From Bordetella flabilis (GTDB taxonomy: Bacteria; Pseudomonadota; Gammaproteobacteria; Burkholderiales; Burkholderiaceae_B), in the NCBI RefSeq assembly GCF_001676725.1, contig NZ_CP016172.1, positions 3,286,001 through 3,350,000 of the forward strand: a stretch of DNA of 64,000 nucleotides, read 5' to 3'. A program made the translations under genes and the position numbers. Below are positions 36,487-46,184 of this stretch, in pieces. The notes under the pieces were generated by a model that worked only from the letters and a program-made list of their open reading frames with translations, ran no database searches and had not been told where the DNA came from. How positions within the stretch are numbered: position 1 is the first letter of the stretch; each line of letters opens with the position of its first letter.

Positions 36487-37770
36487 ATGTCGGAGCAGCG
36501 ACACAATCAATTGGGCATACACCCGCTCAGCCCCGGCGAAGCCGGGTCCGGCGAATTGCTCAAGCGCGACCAGATGGTGCGGCGTACCCGCATCCTGACC
36601 CTGGTGGTCCTGGTGTTGCTGGCCCTGGGCGCGGCGCGCACCGTGGTCAGCCGCATCCAGACCGCCGATGAACTGGAAGCCGGCACCCACGCGCGCGCCA
36701 TGCAGTATGTGCAGACGGTGCTGCCCAGCGTGCCCAAGACCGGCCAGTCCCTGGCCCTGCCGGGCACGCTGCAAGGCTATGTGCAGGCGCCGCTGTCCGC
36801 GCGCGCCAGCGGCTACCTGAAACGCTGGACCAAGGACATCGGCAGCCGCGTCGAAAAAGGCGAGTTGCTGGCGGAGATCGAAACGCCGGAGATCGACCAG
36901 CAGTTGTCGCAAGCCATCGCCTCGCGCGAACAGGCCAAGGCCGCCCTGGGGCTGGCCACCAGCACCCTGACACGCTGGGAAGCGCTGCGGCGCAAGGACG
37001 TCGTGTCCCAACAGGATCTGGACGAACGGCGCGGCGCGGCCGCGCAAGCCAATGCCAACCTGGCGGCGGCCGAGGCCAACGTGCAGCGTCTGCGCCAACT
37101 GGAAAGCTTCAAGCGCATCGTCGCGCCCTTCTCGGGCATCATCACGCGCCGCAACGTCGACGTGGGCGACCTGATCGACGCCGGCAGCGGACGGCCCCTG
37201 TTCCTGTTGTCGCAGACCGATCCGCTGCGCGTCTACATCAATGTGCCGCAGCGCTACGCGCAGTCGGTGAAGATTGGCGCACCGGTGACCGTCACGCAGA
37301 CCGAACTCAGCGGCCGGCGCTTCCCGGGCAAGATCGCCCGCACGGCGGCATCCATCGACCTGGCCACCCGCACCATGCAGGTCGAGGTCGCCTTGCCGAA
37401 CCCCGAGGGTGTCCTCATGCCGGGCGCCTACGTCCAGGTGGCGCTCGACCTGCCCGCGGGCGATACGCTGGCCGTGCCCACCAACACCCTGCTCTTTCGC
37501 CGCGAAGGCACCATGGTCGCCCTGGTGGAGCCGAACGGACGCATCGACATGCGGCGTGTGACCGTGGGCCGCAATTACGGCCAGAGCGTGGAGATATCCG
37601 ACGGCCTGCAGGCGGGCGACCGCATCGTCCTCAATCCGGCGGACTCATTGGCGGCCGGAGACATGGTCCAGGTCGCGGAATCAGCCACCCCGGCGCCAAC
37701 ACCGGCCGTCACGCCGGTAATCGTCGCCCCGGGAGGCAACGCGGGCCACGGCGAAGGCAGCTCGCAATGA
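36487..37770 (+). CDS. RND periplasmic adaptor (membrane fusion protein)
   Basis: 427 residues from the ATG at 36487, 4 bases after the pump stop (AGGAAC upstream). A cytoplasmic N-terminus rich in charged residues is followed by a single TM helix (TRILTLVVLVLLALGAART, about residues 35-54). Then come a lipoyl-like half (LSARASGYLKRWTKDIGSRVEKGELLAEIE), a coiled-coil hairpin (about 120-190) and a beta-barrel (PFSGIITRRNVDVGDLIDAG). It is anchored by a TM helix rather than a lipobox. It bridges pump and outer-membrane factor. The C-terminus is a Pro/Ala-rich tail. Confidence 0.93.
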   Translation: MSEQRHNQLGIHPLSPGEAGSGELLKRDQMVRRTRILTLVVLVLLALGAARTVVSRIQTADELEAGTHARAMQYVQTVLPSVPKTGQSLALPGTLQGYVQAPLSARASGYLKRWTKDIGSRVEKGELLAEIETPEIDQQLSQAIASREQAKAALGLATSTLTRWEALRRKDVVSQQDLDERRGAAAQANANLAAAEANVQRLRQLESFKRIVAPFSGIITRRNVDVGDLIDAGSGRPLFLLSQTDPLRVYINVPQRYAQSVKIGAPVTVTQTELSGRRFPGKIARTAASIDLATRTMQVEVALPNPEGVLMPGAYVQVALDLPAGDTLAVPTNTLLFRREGTMVALVEPNGRIDMRRVTVGRNYGQSVEISDGLQAGDRIVLNPADSLAAGDMVQVAESATPAPTPAVTPVIVAPGGNAGHGEGSSQ

Positions 37771-39290
37771 CGCAGCGGCGCGGGATCAAATGCGCCCTCC
37801 ACGGCGCGGCCATCGCGACCCTGTTGTCCGCATGTGCCGCCGGTCCGGATTACCAGCGTCCGCAGGTGGACATACCGGTTACCTGGAACGTGGAGGCGCC
37901 ATGGCGGCAGGCCCGGCCCAGCGATGCCTCCGACAAGGGCGCGTGGTGGCGTCGCTTTGGCGACCCCACGCTGGACCGCCTGCAGGAACAGGTGCTCGCG
38001 GCCAACCCTACCCTGGCCATCGCCACGGCGCGGCTGGCCCAGGCGCGCGCCGCCGCGGACGCCAGTTCCGCCGGCCTGTTCCCCGCGCTGACGGCCGGCA
38101 CCCGTGCCTCGCGTTTCAAGATCAGCGGCAACCGGCCGCTGACCAACTACGCGTCGCCGCAATATTCGACCGTACAGAACGACTACGCCCTGTCCTTCAA
38201 CGCCAGCTATGAGGTCGATCTGTTCGGCCGGGTGCAGCGCTCGCTGGAAGGCGCGCGGGCATCGGCTGAACAGTCGGCCGCCGACCTGGCCAACACGCGC
38301 CTGCTGCTGACGACCGAGCTGGCGGCCAACTACGTCAACCTGCGCGCGCTCGACACCGAAATCGACGTGGTCAACCGGTCCGTGGCCTTGCAACGCCGGG
38401 CGCTGGACCTGATCACGGCGCGCTATGACGGCGGCGCTGCCTCCGGGCTGGAAGTCGCGCAGCAGCAGGCATTGCTCGACAACACCCTGACGCAGACCCA
38501 TATCCTGGCCAAGCAGCGTGCGCAGTTCGAACATGCGATCGCGTCGCTGACGGGCACGCCGGCGCCGGTGTTTTCCTTGCCGCCGCAGCCGCTGTCCGAG
38601 GCCATGACACCGCCGGCCATTCCGTTGGGTGTGCCGTCCGACCTGCTGGAGCGCCGGCCGGACATCGCGGCCGCCGAACGCGCGATGGCCGCGGCCAACG
38701 CGCAGATCGGCGTCGCCACGGCGGCGTTCTACCCCAGCGTGATCCTGAATCCCAGCGTAGGGTTCGACAGCCGCGAAATCGCCACGCTGTTCGATGCGCC
38801 CAGCCTGCTATGGTCGATCGGCGTGTCCGCCACCCAATCGTTGTTCGATGCCGGACGCACGCGCGCCAACGTCGACTTTGCCCGCGCCGGCTATGAAGCC
38901 ACGGTGGGCAATTACCGGCGTGTGGTGCTGGGCGCGATGCAGGAAGTCCAGGATGGCATCACGGGGCTGGCCGCGCTGGACCAGGCGACCGCCCAGTCGC
39001 AGACGGCGGTGGCCGATGCGCGGCGGGTGCTGGATATGGCGGCCGACCGATATGGCGGCGGCGCCACCACCTACCTGGATGTGATCACCGCGCAGCAGGC
39101 GGTGCTGAATACCGAGCGGCAGGCGGCGCAATTGACCGGGCAGCGATTGCTGGTGTCGGTGCTGCTGGTGAAGGCACTGGGTGGCGATTGGGTAAATGCG
39201 GATGCCCAGGCGCGGTCGGCGGTGAGTCATGGTGTGGCAGCCGGGGCCGCACCTGGGTCTGCCGGAGTGCCCGCGGCAGCGACTCGATAG
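37767..39290 (+). CDS. outer-membrane factor lipoprotein (NodT/OprM family)
   Basis: 507 residues whose start overlaps the adaptor stop (ATGA). The lipobox is LLSAC (about residue 22), followed by AAGPDYQRPQVDIP, typical of NodT-type outer-membrane factors. Two TolC-like repeats follow, each with a long helical part; the block NYVNLRALDTEIDVVNRSVALQRRALDL marks the first, and LLERRPDIAAAERAMAAANAQIGVA the usual inter-repeat motif. It forms the outer-membrane exit duct of the RND system. Gene order pump-adaptor-duct is less common than adaptor-pump-duct. Confidence 0.94.
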   Translation: MTQRRGIKCALHGAAIATLLSACAAGPDYQRPQVDIPVTWNVEAPWRQARPSDASDKGAWWRRFGDPTLDRLQEQVLAANPTLAIATARLAQARAAADASSAGLFPALTAGTRASRFKISGNRPLTNYASPQYSTVQNDYALSFNASYEVDLFGRVQRSLEGARASAEQSAADLANTRLLLTTELAANYVNLRALDTEIDVVNRSVALQRRALDLITARYDGGAASGLEVAQQQALLDNTLTQTHILAKQRAQFEHAIASLTGTPAPVFSLPPQPLSEAMTPPAIPLGVPSDLLERRPDIAAAERAMAAANAQIGVATAAFYPSVILNPSVGFDSREIATLFDAPSLLWSIGVSATQSLFDAGRTRANVDFARAGYEATVGNYRRVVLGAMQEVQDGITGLAALDQATAQSQTAVADARRVLDMAADRYGGGATTYLDVITAQQAVLNTERQAAQLTGQRLLVSVLLVKALGGDWVNADAQARSAVSHGVAAGAAPGSAGVPAAATR

Positions 39291-39395
39291 GACGCCGAGG
39301 TTGTCGCAGCAAGGCGGCATGGACGTCCTCGCGTCCGCCCGATCGTATAGTCCGGATGCCACTCAGGCAGATGTGTCTTCTCTCCAACGAACCCG

Positions 39396-40310
39396 ATGTC
39401 CGACCTGAAACTTTTCGAAGACCTGATCGCACTGGCGCGGACCGGCAGCTTCGTCCGGGCGGCGGAATCGCGGCACGTCACGCATCCCGCCTTTGGCCGC
39501 CGTATCCGGGCGCTGGAAGCCTGGGCGGGCGCTCCCCTGGTGCATCGTGGCCAACATCCCGCGACGCTGACGCCGGAAGGCGACGCGCTGCTGAAAGCCG
39601 CGATACAGGTGGTCGAGCACATGGGCCTGGTGCGCCAGCGCATGCGCGGATCCCGCGCGGAAGGCGATGCGGTGCTGCGTATCGCGACGGGGCGGAGTCT
39701 GGCCCGGACGCTGGTCACCGACTGGGTGGCCCGGCTGCGGCACCGTACCCCCAAGGTGCTTAGCGGCGGCGCCCAGGTCGAAATATCGACGGGACACATG
39801 CAGGACCTCGTCGTCAGGCTCGAGCAAAGCAAGGTCGACATGTTGTGCTGCTACGAGCACCCCGCGATGTCGATCTCGCTAAGCCCGCAACGCTATCGGT
39901 ACATGACCTTGGCCACCGACAAGCTGGTGCCGGTCACCCAGGTGGACACGCGAGGGCACCCACGCTATGCCTTGCGCGAAGGCGGCCGCCCCACACCCCT
40001 GATTGCCTACGCGGGTGGGCTGGCGATGGCGCGCATCCTGGGCGATCGCCTCGAGACCACGCCCTACGCGTTGGCGCCGTTCATGCGCAGCGATTCACTG
40101 GACGCCGCACATGGCGCGGTAGCCAATGGGCTGGGCGTGGCGTGGCTACCCTGGTCCATGGTGGTCGCCGACTGCCGGCGTGGCGTGCTGGCGGCCCTGG
40201 GCGGGCGCAACGACGAGGTGGCATTCGAAGTACGCCTTTATCGGCCACGCGCGCGCATGGCCGAACTCGCCGAAGCGGCCTGGGCAGCGACTGCCCGCCG
40301 CACCGCCTGA
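39396..40310 (+). CDS. LysR-family transcriptional regulator
   Basis: 304 residues. The HTH region is LKLFEDLIALARTGSFVRAAES and VTHPAFGRRIRALEAWAGAPLVHRG, which follows the LysR pattern with unusual residues in the recognition helix. The effector domain includes MDLVVRLEQSKVD-type inducer contacts and is otherwise unremarkable. It is followed in the same direction by a Bug receptor and an aspartoacylase-like hydrolase, with 134 and 74 base gaps, and so may be part of that unit. Regulatory target inferred. Confidence 0.88.
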   Translation: MSDLKLFEDLIALARTGSFVRAAESRHVTHPAFGRRIRALEAWAGAPLVHRGQHPATLTPEGDALLKAAIQVVEHMGLVRQRMRGSRAEGDAVLRIATGRSLARTLVTDWVARLRHRTPKVLSGGAQVEISTGHMQDLVVRLEQSKVDMLCCYEHPAMSISLSPQRYRYMTLATDKLVPVTQVDTRGHPRYALREGGRPTPLIAYAGGLAMARILGDRLETTPYALAPFMRSDSLDAAHGAVANGLGVAWLPWSMVVADCRRGVLAALGGRNDEVAFEVRLYRPRARMAELAEAAWAATARRTA

Positions 40311-40444
40311 CAGCATTCCTCCCCTGACCAAAAAGGCACGACAACGTGCCGCTTCGGCACGGCGATCGCACATTGGCGCCGGACAATACGCCCTGAGTCC
40401 AAGAAGACGGCCAAGCCGTCCAAACCGCCCCCAGGGAGAAACTG

Positions 40445-41437
40445 ATGAAAGCGATCACCCACCGGATGTCCAAGGTATTTGCCGTTCTATGCGCCGGCTC
40501 CGCGCTCGCCGTACCCGCCGCGGCTTTCTCGGCTGCCTATCCCGCGCGCACCATCTCGTTGGTCGTCGGCTATCCCGCGGGTGGAAGCGTCGACCTGACC
40601 GCACGGCTGCTGGCCGAGGAAATGGCGAAGCGCCTCGATCAGGCCGTAGTGGTCGAGAACCTGGGCGGCGCCGGCGGCACCATCGGCGCGCAACGCGTGG
40701 CGCGCGCCGAACCGGATGGCTATACCCTGCTCCTGGGCTCGACCAACGAAATGGTCATCGCCCGGATGATCAACACCGCCGTCCAATACAACGGCAGCTC
40801 GGACTTCACGGCCGTAGGCCTCGTCGGTTCCCAGCCGATGGTGCTGGCCGCCAGCCCCAGATCGGAGGTGAAGACCGCTGCGGATTACTTGCAGAAGGTG
40901 CGCGCCGCGACGCCCGGCACCTACAACTATGGGTCCTCTGGCGTGGGCACCGCGCTTCATCTGGCAGGCGAAATGGTGAACGAGTCCACCCACACCCAGG
41001 TCGGCCATGTCCCCTACCGGGGCGTGGCGCCCATGGTCACCGACTTGATAAGCGGCCAGCTGGACTTCGGCGTCCTGGTGCTGTCATCCGCGCTGCCGCA
41101 AGTCCGCGCCGGGAAGATCGTCGCGCTGGGCCTGACCGAGAACAAGCGCTCGACCGCCGCGCCGGAGATTGCACCGCTGGCGGCCACTCCGGGCTTCGAG
41201 TCCGTGGATATCAATGTCTGGTTTGCTCTGTATGGTCCCGCAGGACTTCCCCAACCCGTGGTGGCCAGGCTACGCGCGGCATTGGACGACACGCTGGCCT
41301 CCGAGCAGTTCCGCGCCAGGATGCGGGACGCAGGCGCCGAGGTCGCGCGACCGGGAGTGGATCTCGCGGCGTTCCAGGCCGCCGAGACGCAGAAGTACCG
41401 CGGGCTGGTCAAGGCGGCCAGGATCGAGGCCAATTGA
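40445..41437 (+). CDS. Bug/TctC-family periplasmic receptor
   Basis: 330 residues. Signal peptide of about 30 residues (VFAVLCAGSALAVPAAAFSA), then AYPARTISLVVGYPAGGSVD, VVVENLGGAGGTIGAQRVA, a PDGYTLLLGSTNEMVIA stretch and HVPYRGVAPMVTDLISGQ, all standard for Bug proteins. GGGAG precedes the ATG. It lies between a LysR gene and an aspartoacylase-like gene, so it likely binds an N-acyl amino acid or related carboxylate hydrolysed by that enzyme; this is inference from linkage. Confidence 0.92.
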   Translation: MKAITHRMSKVFAVLCAGSALAVPAAAFSAAYPARTISLVVGYPAGGSVDLTARLLAEEMAKRLDQAVVVENLGGAGGTIGAQRVARAEPDGYTLLLGSTNEMVIARMINTAVQYNGSSDFTAVGLVGSQPMVLAASPRSEVKTAADYLQKVRAATPGTYNYGSSGVGTALHLAGEMVNESTHTQVGHVPYRGVAPMVTDLISGQLDFGVLVLSSALPQVRAGKIVALGLTENKRSTAAPEIAPLAATPGFESVDINVWFALYGPAGLPQPVVARLRAALDDTLASEQFRARMRDAGAEVARPGVDLAAFQAAETQKYRGLVKAARIEAN

Positions 41438-41511
41438 CAGCGGGCGGCGTTTCTAGCCGCGCCGGGTTCCACCCGCCCCCGGTCGGCGATCATGACCTCA
41501 CGGACAGCTTC

Positions 41512-42450
41512 ATGGACTTCAAACTCTCCACGCCCGATCTGGGTACCGAACGCATCGGCAACACTGGCACCCCAGGCGTATGGCACTTCGACTCCGGGAT
41601 GCCGGGCCGCCGCCTCCTGATTACGGCGCTGCTGCACGGCAACGAGCTATGCGGCGCCTGGGCGCTGAAAGACCTGCTCGCCACGGGGCTACGCCCGCGC
41701 CGTGGCAGCCTCACCCTCGCGTTCTGCAACCTGGAGGCCTTCGACCGGTTCGACCCTTTCCGCCCCGACGCCGCGCGCTTCGTGGAGGAAGACATGAACC
41801 GCGTATGGAGCGACGGTCGCCTGCAAAACCCACAGACCGCCGACTGCCGGCGCGCCGCGGCATTGCGCCCATGGGTGGAACGCGCGGACTGGCTGCTGGA
41901 TTTGCACTCGATGCACGAACCCGGCGCCCCGCTTCTCCTGACCGGCGTGCTGCCACGCAACATCGCCCTGGCGCGCAGCCTGAAGGCCCCCGGCCACGTT
42001 ATCGTGGATGCCGGCCACAAGGACGGCGTACGCATGCGCGATTTCGCCCAATTCGGCGATGCGTCGCGCGAGGACGCCTGTGCCTTGCTGATCGAATGCG
42101 GCTTCCATGGCGACCCGTCTTCCCACGGCGTGGCGCGGGACATGACGGCGCGCATGCTGTCGGCGTCCGGTGTCGTCGGCGCCGATGACATTCCTGCGGA
42201 ATGGCTGCTGCCCGACCCGCCGACCCAGCGGGTGCTCGAAGTAAGCGATGCAGTGGTCGCCCCGTCCATGGAAGTGCGATTCAGCGAGCCTTGGCAGGGC
42301 CTGGAAACCCTGCCGCACGCCGGCACGGTGTTGGGCTGGGCGGACGGCAAGCCCATTGTTACGCCCTACGATCGATGCACGCTGGTCATGCCGTCGCTCC
42401 GGCAACTGAAGCCCGGGGTGACGGTGGTACGGCTGGCGCGCGATTTATAG
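41512..42450 (+). CDS. succinylglutamate desuccinylase/aspartoacylase family hydrolase
   Basis: 312 residues from the ATG at 41512. It shows the M14-like zinc ligands of AstE/AspA: H42 and E45 in LLHGNELCG, and H132 in DLHSMH. The Glu in LIECGFHGDP fits the catalytic base. A C-terminal beta-barrel-like part follows (about 210-312), ending near TPYDRCTLVMPS. Such enzymes remove acetyl or succinyl groups from amino acids. Relatives outside arginine catabolism are diverse. It is last in the LysR/Bug unit, suggesting degradation of an imported acylated acid. Confidence 0.85.
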   Translation: MDFKLSTPDLGTERIGNTGTPGVWHFDSGMPGRRLLITALLHGNELCGAWALKDLLATGLRPRRGSLTLAFCNLEAFDRFDPFRPDAARFVEEDMNRVWSDGRLQNPQTADCRRAAALRPWVERADWLLDLHSMHEPGAPLLLTGVLPRNIALARSLKAPGHVIVDAGHKDGVRMRDFAQFGDASREDACALLIECGFHGDPSSHGVARDMTARMLSASGVVGADDIPAEWLLPDPPTQRVLEVSDAVVAPSMEVRFSEPWQGLETLPHAGTVLGWADGKPIVTPYDRCTLVMPSLRQLKPGVTVVRLARDL

Positions 42451-42601
42451 AATCGCGCCGCGCAAAGTGGCGCGTCGATCGACCGTGCGCCTCGTCGCCA
42501 TCATTCCAACGCCCATGTTATCCAATGCGCGGCCAGCGTTATTCGGCCTCACTCCGCCGAGTTGCGCCGGCAAGCGGATGATCTCCCTCGAGCGCTGAGA
42601 C

Positions 42602-43354
42602 TTACCCCTGCAGCGCCCGCATCACCTGCCTGTGGACCTCGAACAAGGCCGGATCGTCAGGATCGCGGGGCCGCGGCACATCCACCTCGATGACACGTAC
42701 GATTTCGGCTGGCGATCCGCCCATCACCGCGATACGGTCGGCCAGGAATGCGGCCTCCAGCATGTTGTGAGTCACCAGCACGCCGGTGGGCCGGGGGCCC
42801 TCCCCGGCCATCCACATTGCCTGCAGCAGCAGCCGCAGCCGCCGGGCAGTGAGCTCGTCCAGTGCGCTGAACGGCTCGTCGAGCAAGAGCACGTCGGGCT
42901 GCACCGCGAAGGCACGCGCGATGGAAACCCGCTGGCGCTGGCCGCCGGAAAGAAACTGCGGATAGGACTGCGCATGGTCGGGCAGTTCGACGCGTTGGAT
43001 CAACTGACGCACCGTACGCGCGACGTCTTCCGCCGTCTTGCCCCGACCGGCCAGGACGATGCCGATATTTTCGGCCACGCTCAGCCAATCCAGCAGGCGG
43101 GGCTGCTGGAACACCACGCCAAGATTGATCCCTTCGAAGGGCCGGTCGAAGCGCACATCGCCTTGCGTGGGCAGATCGAGTCCGGCAATCAGGTTGAGCA
43201 GCGTGGACTTGCCGCAGCCGGAAGGCCCCACCAGGGCGAGCAATTCGCCGGCGTGCACGTCCAGGTCCAATTGGGCGATCACGATGCGTTGCGAGGCGCT
43301 TCCCAAGGGCGGGAAGCTCTTGGTGATGCCACGAAGCCGGATATGGCTGCTCAT
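42602..43354 (-). CDS. ABC transporter ATP-binding protein (SsuB/TauB-like)
   Basis: 250 residues from the ATG at 43354, which overlaps the permease stop by ATGA. Walker A VGPSGCGKSTLLNLIAGLD, Q-loop GVVFQQPRLLDWLSV, signature LSGGQRQRVSIARAFAV, Walker B VLLLDEPFSALDE and H-loop VTHNMLEAAFLAD are complete. The class is nitrate/sulfonate/taurine. It is the last gene of the rhodanese-TauD-like-binding protein-permease-ATPase operon and powers that importer. Confidence 0.93.
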   Translation of the reverse strand: MSSHIRLRGITKSFPPLGSASQRIVIAQLDLDVHAGELLALVGPSGCGKSTLLNLIAGLDLPTQGDVRFDRPFEGINLGVVFQQPRLLDWLSVAENIGIVLAGRGKTAEDVARTVRQLIQRVELPDHAQSYPQFLSGGQRQRVSIARAFAVQPDVLLLDEPFSALDELTARRLRLLLQAMWMAGEGPRPTGVLVTHNMLEAAFLADRIAVMGGSPAEIVRVIEVDVPRPRDPDDPALFEVHRQVMRALQG

Positions 43355-44187
43355 CGCGGGTTTCCCCGCTTCCAGCGATTGGCGTGGACCTCCAGCGGCC
43401 CGAAGATGCCGTGTTCGATGGCCAGCATCGCGACCCAGAAGGCCAGCGTCCAGGCAATCACGCCCTCTACGTCCTGGGTGCTGAACTTGGAATTCAGCTG
43501 GTAACCCACCCCGTCCGACATCCCGAATATCTCCACCAGCACAATGACCTTCCAGGCGATGGAAAATCCGACGCGACAACCCGACACGATGAAGCTGTAA
43601 AGCAGCGGCAGCCATACCTTGCGCAGGACCAGTACCGGCGGAAGCCGGAATACCCGCAGCATTTCCACACGCTCATGCTCCAGCGAACGCACCCCTTGGT
43701 GCACCGCGATCACCATAGCGGGCAGCACCCCCAGGGCCACCGCGACAACCGGCGAGGCCAGCGATACGCCGAACCAGATGACGCACAGCAAGGCCCACAC
43801 CAGGCCGGGTACGGTCAGGCCCAATATGACGCCCGGTTCGAAGAAGCGTTCAGCGGTGCGCGAGACCGCGCTCAGAATGCCGACGGGCATGGCGAACAGC
43901 AGCGCCAGCAGAAAGCCGAGCGACATGCGCAAGAACGTAATGCCGATTTGCGTGAATCCCGCTCCGCTGCGCACGATATCCACGAGTTCGCGCAGAATGG
44001 CCGCACAGTCCGGTACCAAGGGGGAATGAAGCCAGGTCGCCATGGCCTCCCAGCATGCAGCAAGCAGCAGAAAAAAAGCCGCCGGTGGCCAGGCCCGGAC
44101 CAGGAATGCGCGCAGCCTCCAGGCCTTCGCGGCGGAAGGTGGCGGCGCCACGCCGCCGCTTCGCAGGATCGCGTTGTCGGAGCTCAT
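43351..44187 (-). CDS. ABC transporter permease (SsuC/TauC-like)
   Basis: 278 residues with about six TM segments (for example VRAWPPAAFFLLLAACWEAM near residue 35). The EAA loop is VEMLRVFRLPPVLVLRKVWLP, followed by a conserved FSIAWKVIVLVEIFG as in SsuC. It begins 1 base after the binding-protein stop and overlaps the ATPase start. It forms the inner-membrane channel of the organosulfur-type importer in this operon. Confidence 0.92.
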   Translation of the reverse strand: MSSDNAILRSGGVAPPPSAAKAWRLRAFLVRAWPPAAFFLLLAACWEAMATWLHSPLVPDCAAILRELVDIVRSGAGFTQIGITFLRMSLGFLLALLFAMPVGILSAVSRTAERFFEPGVILGLTVPGLVWALLCVIWFGVSLASPVVAVALGVLPAMVIAVHQGVRSLEHERVEMLRVFRLPPVLVLRKVWLPLLYSFIVSGCRVGFSIAWKVIVLVEIFGMSDGVGYQLNSKFSTQDVEGVIAWTLAFWVAMLAIEHGIFGPLEVHANRWKRGNPR

Positions 44188-45159
44188 TCAGGCCTGCGCG
44201 TAGAGTTTGCGGGGCGGCGCGGCCCCCACCAGGCCGAGCTTCACCGCCACGTCGACTTGCTTGTCGATGGTCGCGAAGACGCCCGTGTCCCACTTGGTGG
44301 CATAGGCGGGCGCCAAGCGCCGCGGCAGCAGATCGATGGCCTGGGTCTCGTCGGCCTTCAGGCCCAGTTCGCCTGCGATCGGCTTCAGCCTGTCGGGGTC
44401 CTGGGCAATGGTGGCGCCGATCCGCTCGAACAAAGTGGCCAGCTTGGCGGCAGTCTCACGGTTCTGTTCATACCAGCCCCGACTGGCGGCTAGGCCAACC
44501 AGGAAGGGATCGTCGGCCTGTCCGGTCGCCTCTTTCCAGATATCGGCGACACGGGCGATTTCCAGCGCGCCGCGTCCCACCAGGCGCGTCGCGGTCGGCT
44601 CCAGGGTAATGATGCCTTCCACGTCGCCGCGCTCGAACAGCGCCAGATTCGCCGTCGGGGATCCGAAGATCACCTTGATGTCCTTCTTCAGGTCCAGGCC
44701 CGTCAGCGATGCAGCGATGCGCGCCTGCTGATATGTTTCGCTGGTTTCGGCGGTGGTGGCGATGCGCTTGCCGATCAGGTCCTTGGGCGACCTGAAGGCG
44801 CTGTCGCCGCGCACGATCCAGCGGCCGTGATTGTTCAGCGCCGGGCCGAACAGCACAATATCGCTGCCACGATTAGCCAGCGTCGCCAGGCCTATGGACC
44901 CGAACACCCCCACATCCAGGGAACCGGCGCTCAATTGCACTTGCATCTTCCCCGGGTCCGCCGTCACCCATTCCAACTCCAGCGCCAGGTCCTGGTCGAG
45001 CCTGTACCGGGCGACCAGCGGCCTCCAGGCCGAGCCGGCGCTGCCCGGCGATGGCAGCGTTATGCGCACCTTCTGCCTGTCTTGCGCCCGGGCCGCGCCC
45101 GGCAGCATGCCGATGCCAGCCGCGCCAGCCGCCATTTGTAGGAAATCTCTGCGTTTCAT
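44188..45159 (-). CDS. ABC transporter substrate-binding protein (SsuA-like, Tat-type signal)
   Basis: 323 residues from the ATG at 45159. The N-terminus KRRDFLQMAAGAAGIGMLPGAARAQ resembles a twin-arginine signal, implying export of a folded protein. The mature part follows the sulfonate-binding pattern: LQVQLSAGSLDVG-type block (QVQLSAGSLDVGVFGSIGLA), LIGKRIATTAETSETYQQAR and FERGDVEGIITLEPTATRLV. The gap to the TauD-like gene upstream is 74 bases. It supplies ligand to the SsuB/SsuC-like pair. The exact sulfonate or related ligand is unknown. Confidence 0.9.
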   Translation of the reverse strand: MKRRDFLQMAAGAAGIGMLPGAARAQDRQKVRITLPSPGSAGSAWRPLVARYRLDQDLALELEWVTADPGKMQVQLSAGSLDVGVFGSIGLATLANRGSDIVLFGPALNNHGRWIVRGDSAFRSPKDLIGKRIATTAETSETYQQARIAASLTGLDLKKDIKVIFGSPTANLALFERGDVEGIITLEPTATRLVGRGALEIARVADIWKEATGQADDPFLVGLAASRGWYEQNRETAAKLATLFERIGATIAQDPDRLKPIAGELGLKADETQAIDLLPRRLAPAYATKWDTGVFATIDKQVDVAVKLGLVGAAPPRKLYAQA

Positions 45160-45233
45160 ATCCTGCCTGCAACTGAAAATCATCGGGTGAACACCGCCCG
45201 CCGCAACGAGGTGGGCGGGATCGAAATACGGCC

Positions 45234-46154
45234 TTAGTCCGGAAGCACCAGCGCACGATGCATGATGCGCCGCTGCGTGCCGAAATCCGGAACGCCGCGA
45301 TGCTGCACGGTACGGTTGTCCCAGATCAGGGCGGTGCCGTCCTCCCAGCGATGGCGCGCCTGTACCTCCGGCGCGCTGAGCGCATCGAACAGGACGTCCA
45401 GCAAGGACTGGCTGGTGCGTCGGCTGACACCCAGGATGCGGTGCGTATAGAGCTCGTTGACGAAGATCTGCTTGCGCCCGGTCTCCGGATGCGTGCGAAT
45501 GAGCGGCACTTCGATAGGCGGATACTTGCGCCGCTGCTCCGCGCGCGCATCGAGGTCGTGATATGCCAGGGTCAAATAGCCCATGGTGTCCGCGTCATGC
45601 ACGGCGGTCAGCGTTTCCAGGTAGGCCGTTAGCAGCGGATCGAGCAGGTCGTAGGCGGCCGTCGCATTGGCGAACAGCGTGTCGCCGCCCAGCGCAGGCA
45701 TCGTCTCGCCCAGCAGCGCGGTGTACGGCGGCGAAGTCGGCTGGAACACCTGGTCCATGTGCCAGATATAGTTCATGCGCGTTTTCTTCGTCGACGCATC
45801 TATGGTGTTGAGTTGCCCGCTCTTGCCCGTCTCCGGCGTATACGGCGTGTTCATCAGCTTTGCCTTGCCGAACAGGGACACCAGCCGCTCGAACCGTGCG
45901 ACGTCCACGGTGCCCGGCTCGAAACTGAGGAACCCGTAGCGCAGCAGCGCGTCGTACAGCAGCGTTCTAACCGCGGGCGTGACATCACCATCCTCGTCGA
46001 TGCGCAGTCCGCTGACACGCGCGCCCACCGTTGGCGAATAGGGCGTCACGGTCACGCGGCCCACCTCGGCCGGACTGCCCAGATAGCGGGATATATCCAG
46101 GATCCTGGGTTGGATCCGGTCGAGTTTTTCGTTGTCGACGACGATGCCGTACAT
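45234..46154 (-). CDS. TauD/TfdA-family Fe(II)/2-oxoglutarate dioxygenase
   Basis: 306 residues from the ATG at 46154, which has GGAAG at good spacing; an ATG four codons upstream is too close to AAGG. The iron ligands are H132 and D134 in NYIWHMDQVFQ and H285 in WDNRTVQHRG, with the 2-oxoglutarate Arg in QRRIMHRALV. Family members hydroxylate taurine, alkyl sulfates or phenoxyacetates next to the heteroatom. Clustering with an SsuABC-like importer and a rhodanese favours a sulfonate or sulfate ester, releasing sulfite or sulfate. Substrate inferred. Confidence 0.9.
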   Translation of the reverse strand: MYGIVVDNEKLDRIQPRILDISRYLGSPAEVGRVTVTPYSPTVGARVSGLRIDEDGDVTPAVRTLLYDALLRYGFLSFEPGTVDVARFERLVSLFGKAKLMNTPYTPETGKSGQLNTIDASTKKTRMNYIWHMDQVFQPTSPPYTALLGETMPALGGDTLFANATAAYDLLDPLLTAYLETLTAVHDADTMGYLTLAYHDLDARAEQRRKYPPIEVPLIRTHPETGRKQIFVNELYTHRILGVSRRTSQSLLDVLFDALSAPEVQARHRWEDGTALIWDNRTVQHRGVPDFGTQRRIMHRALVLPD

Positions 46155-46184
46155 GGTGTCTTCCATCCTTGTGTCGTGCTGGGC

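Noticed and set aside
42451..42601. CGCGCC...GGCGCG near the end of the aspartoacylase-like gene as a terminator
   Set aside because: Only a short imperfect stem with no U-run; not strong enough to annotate.
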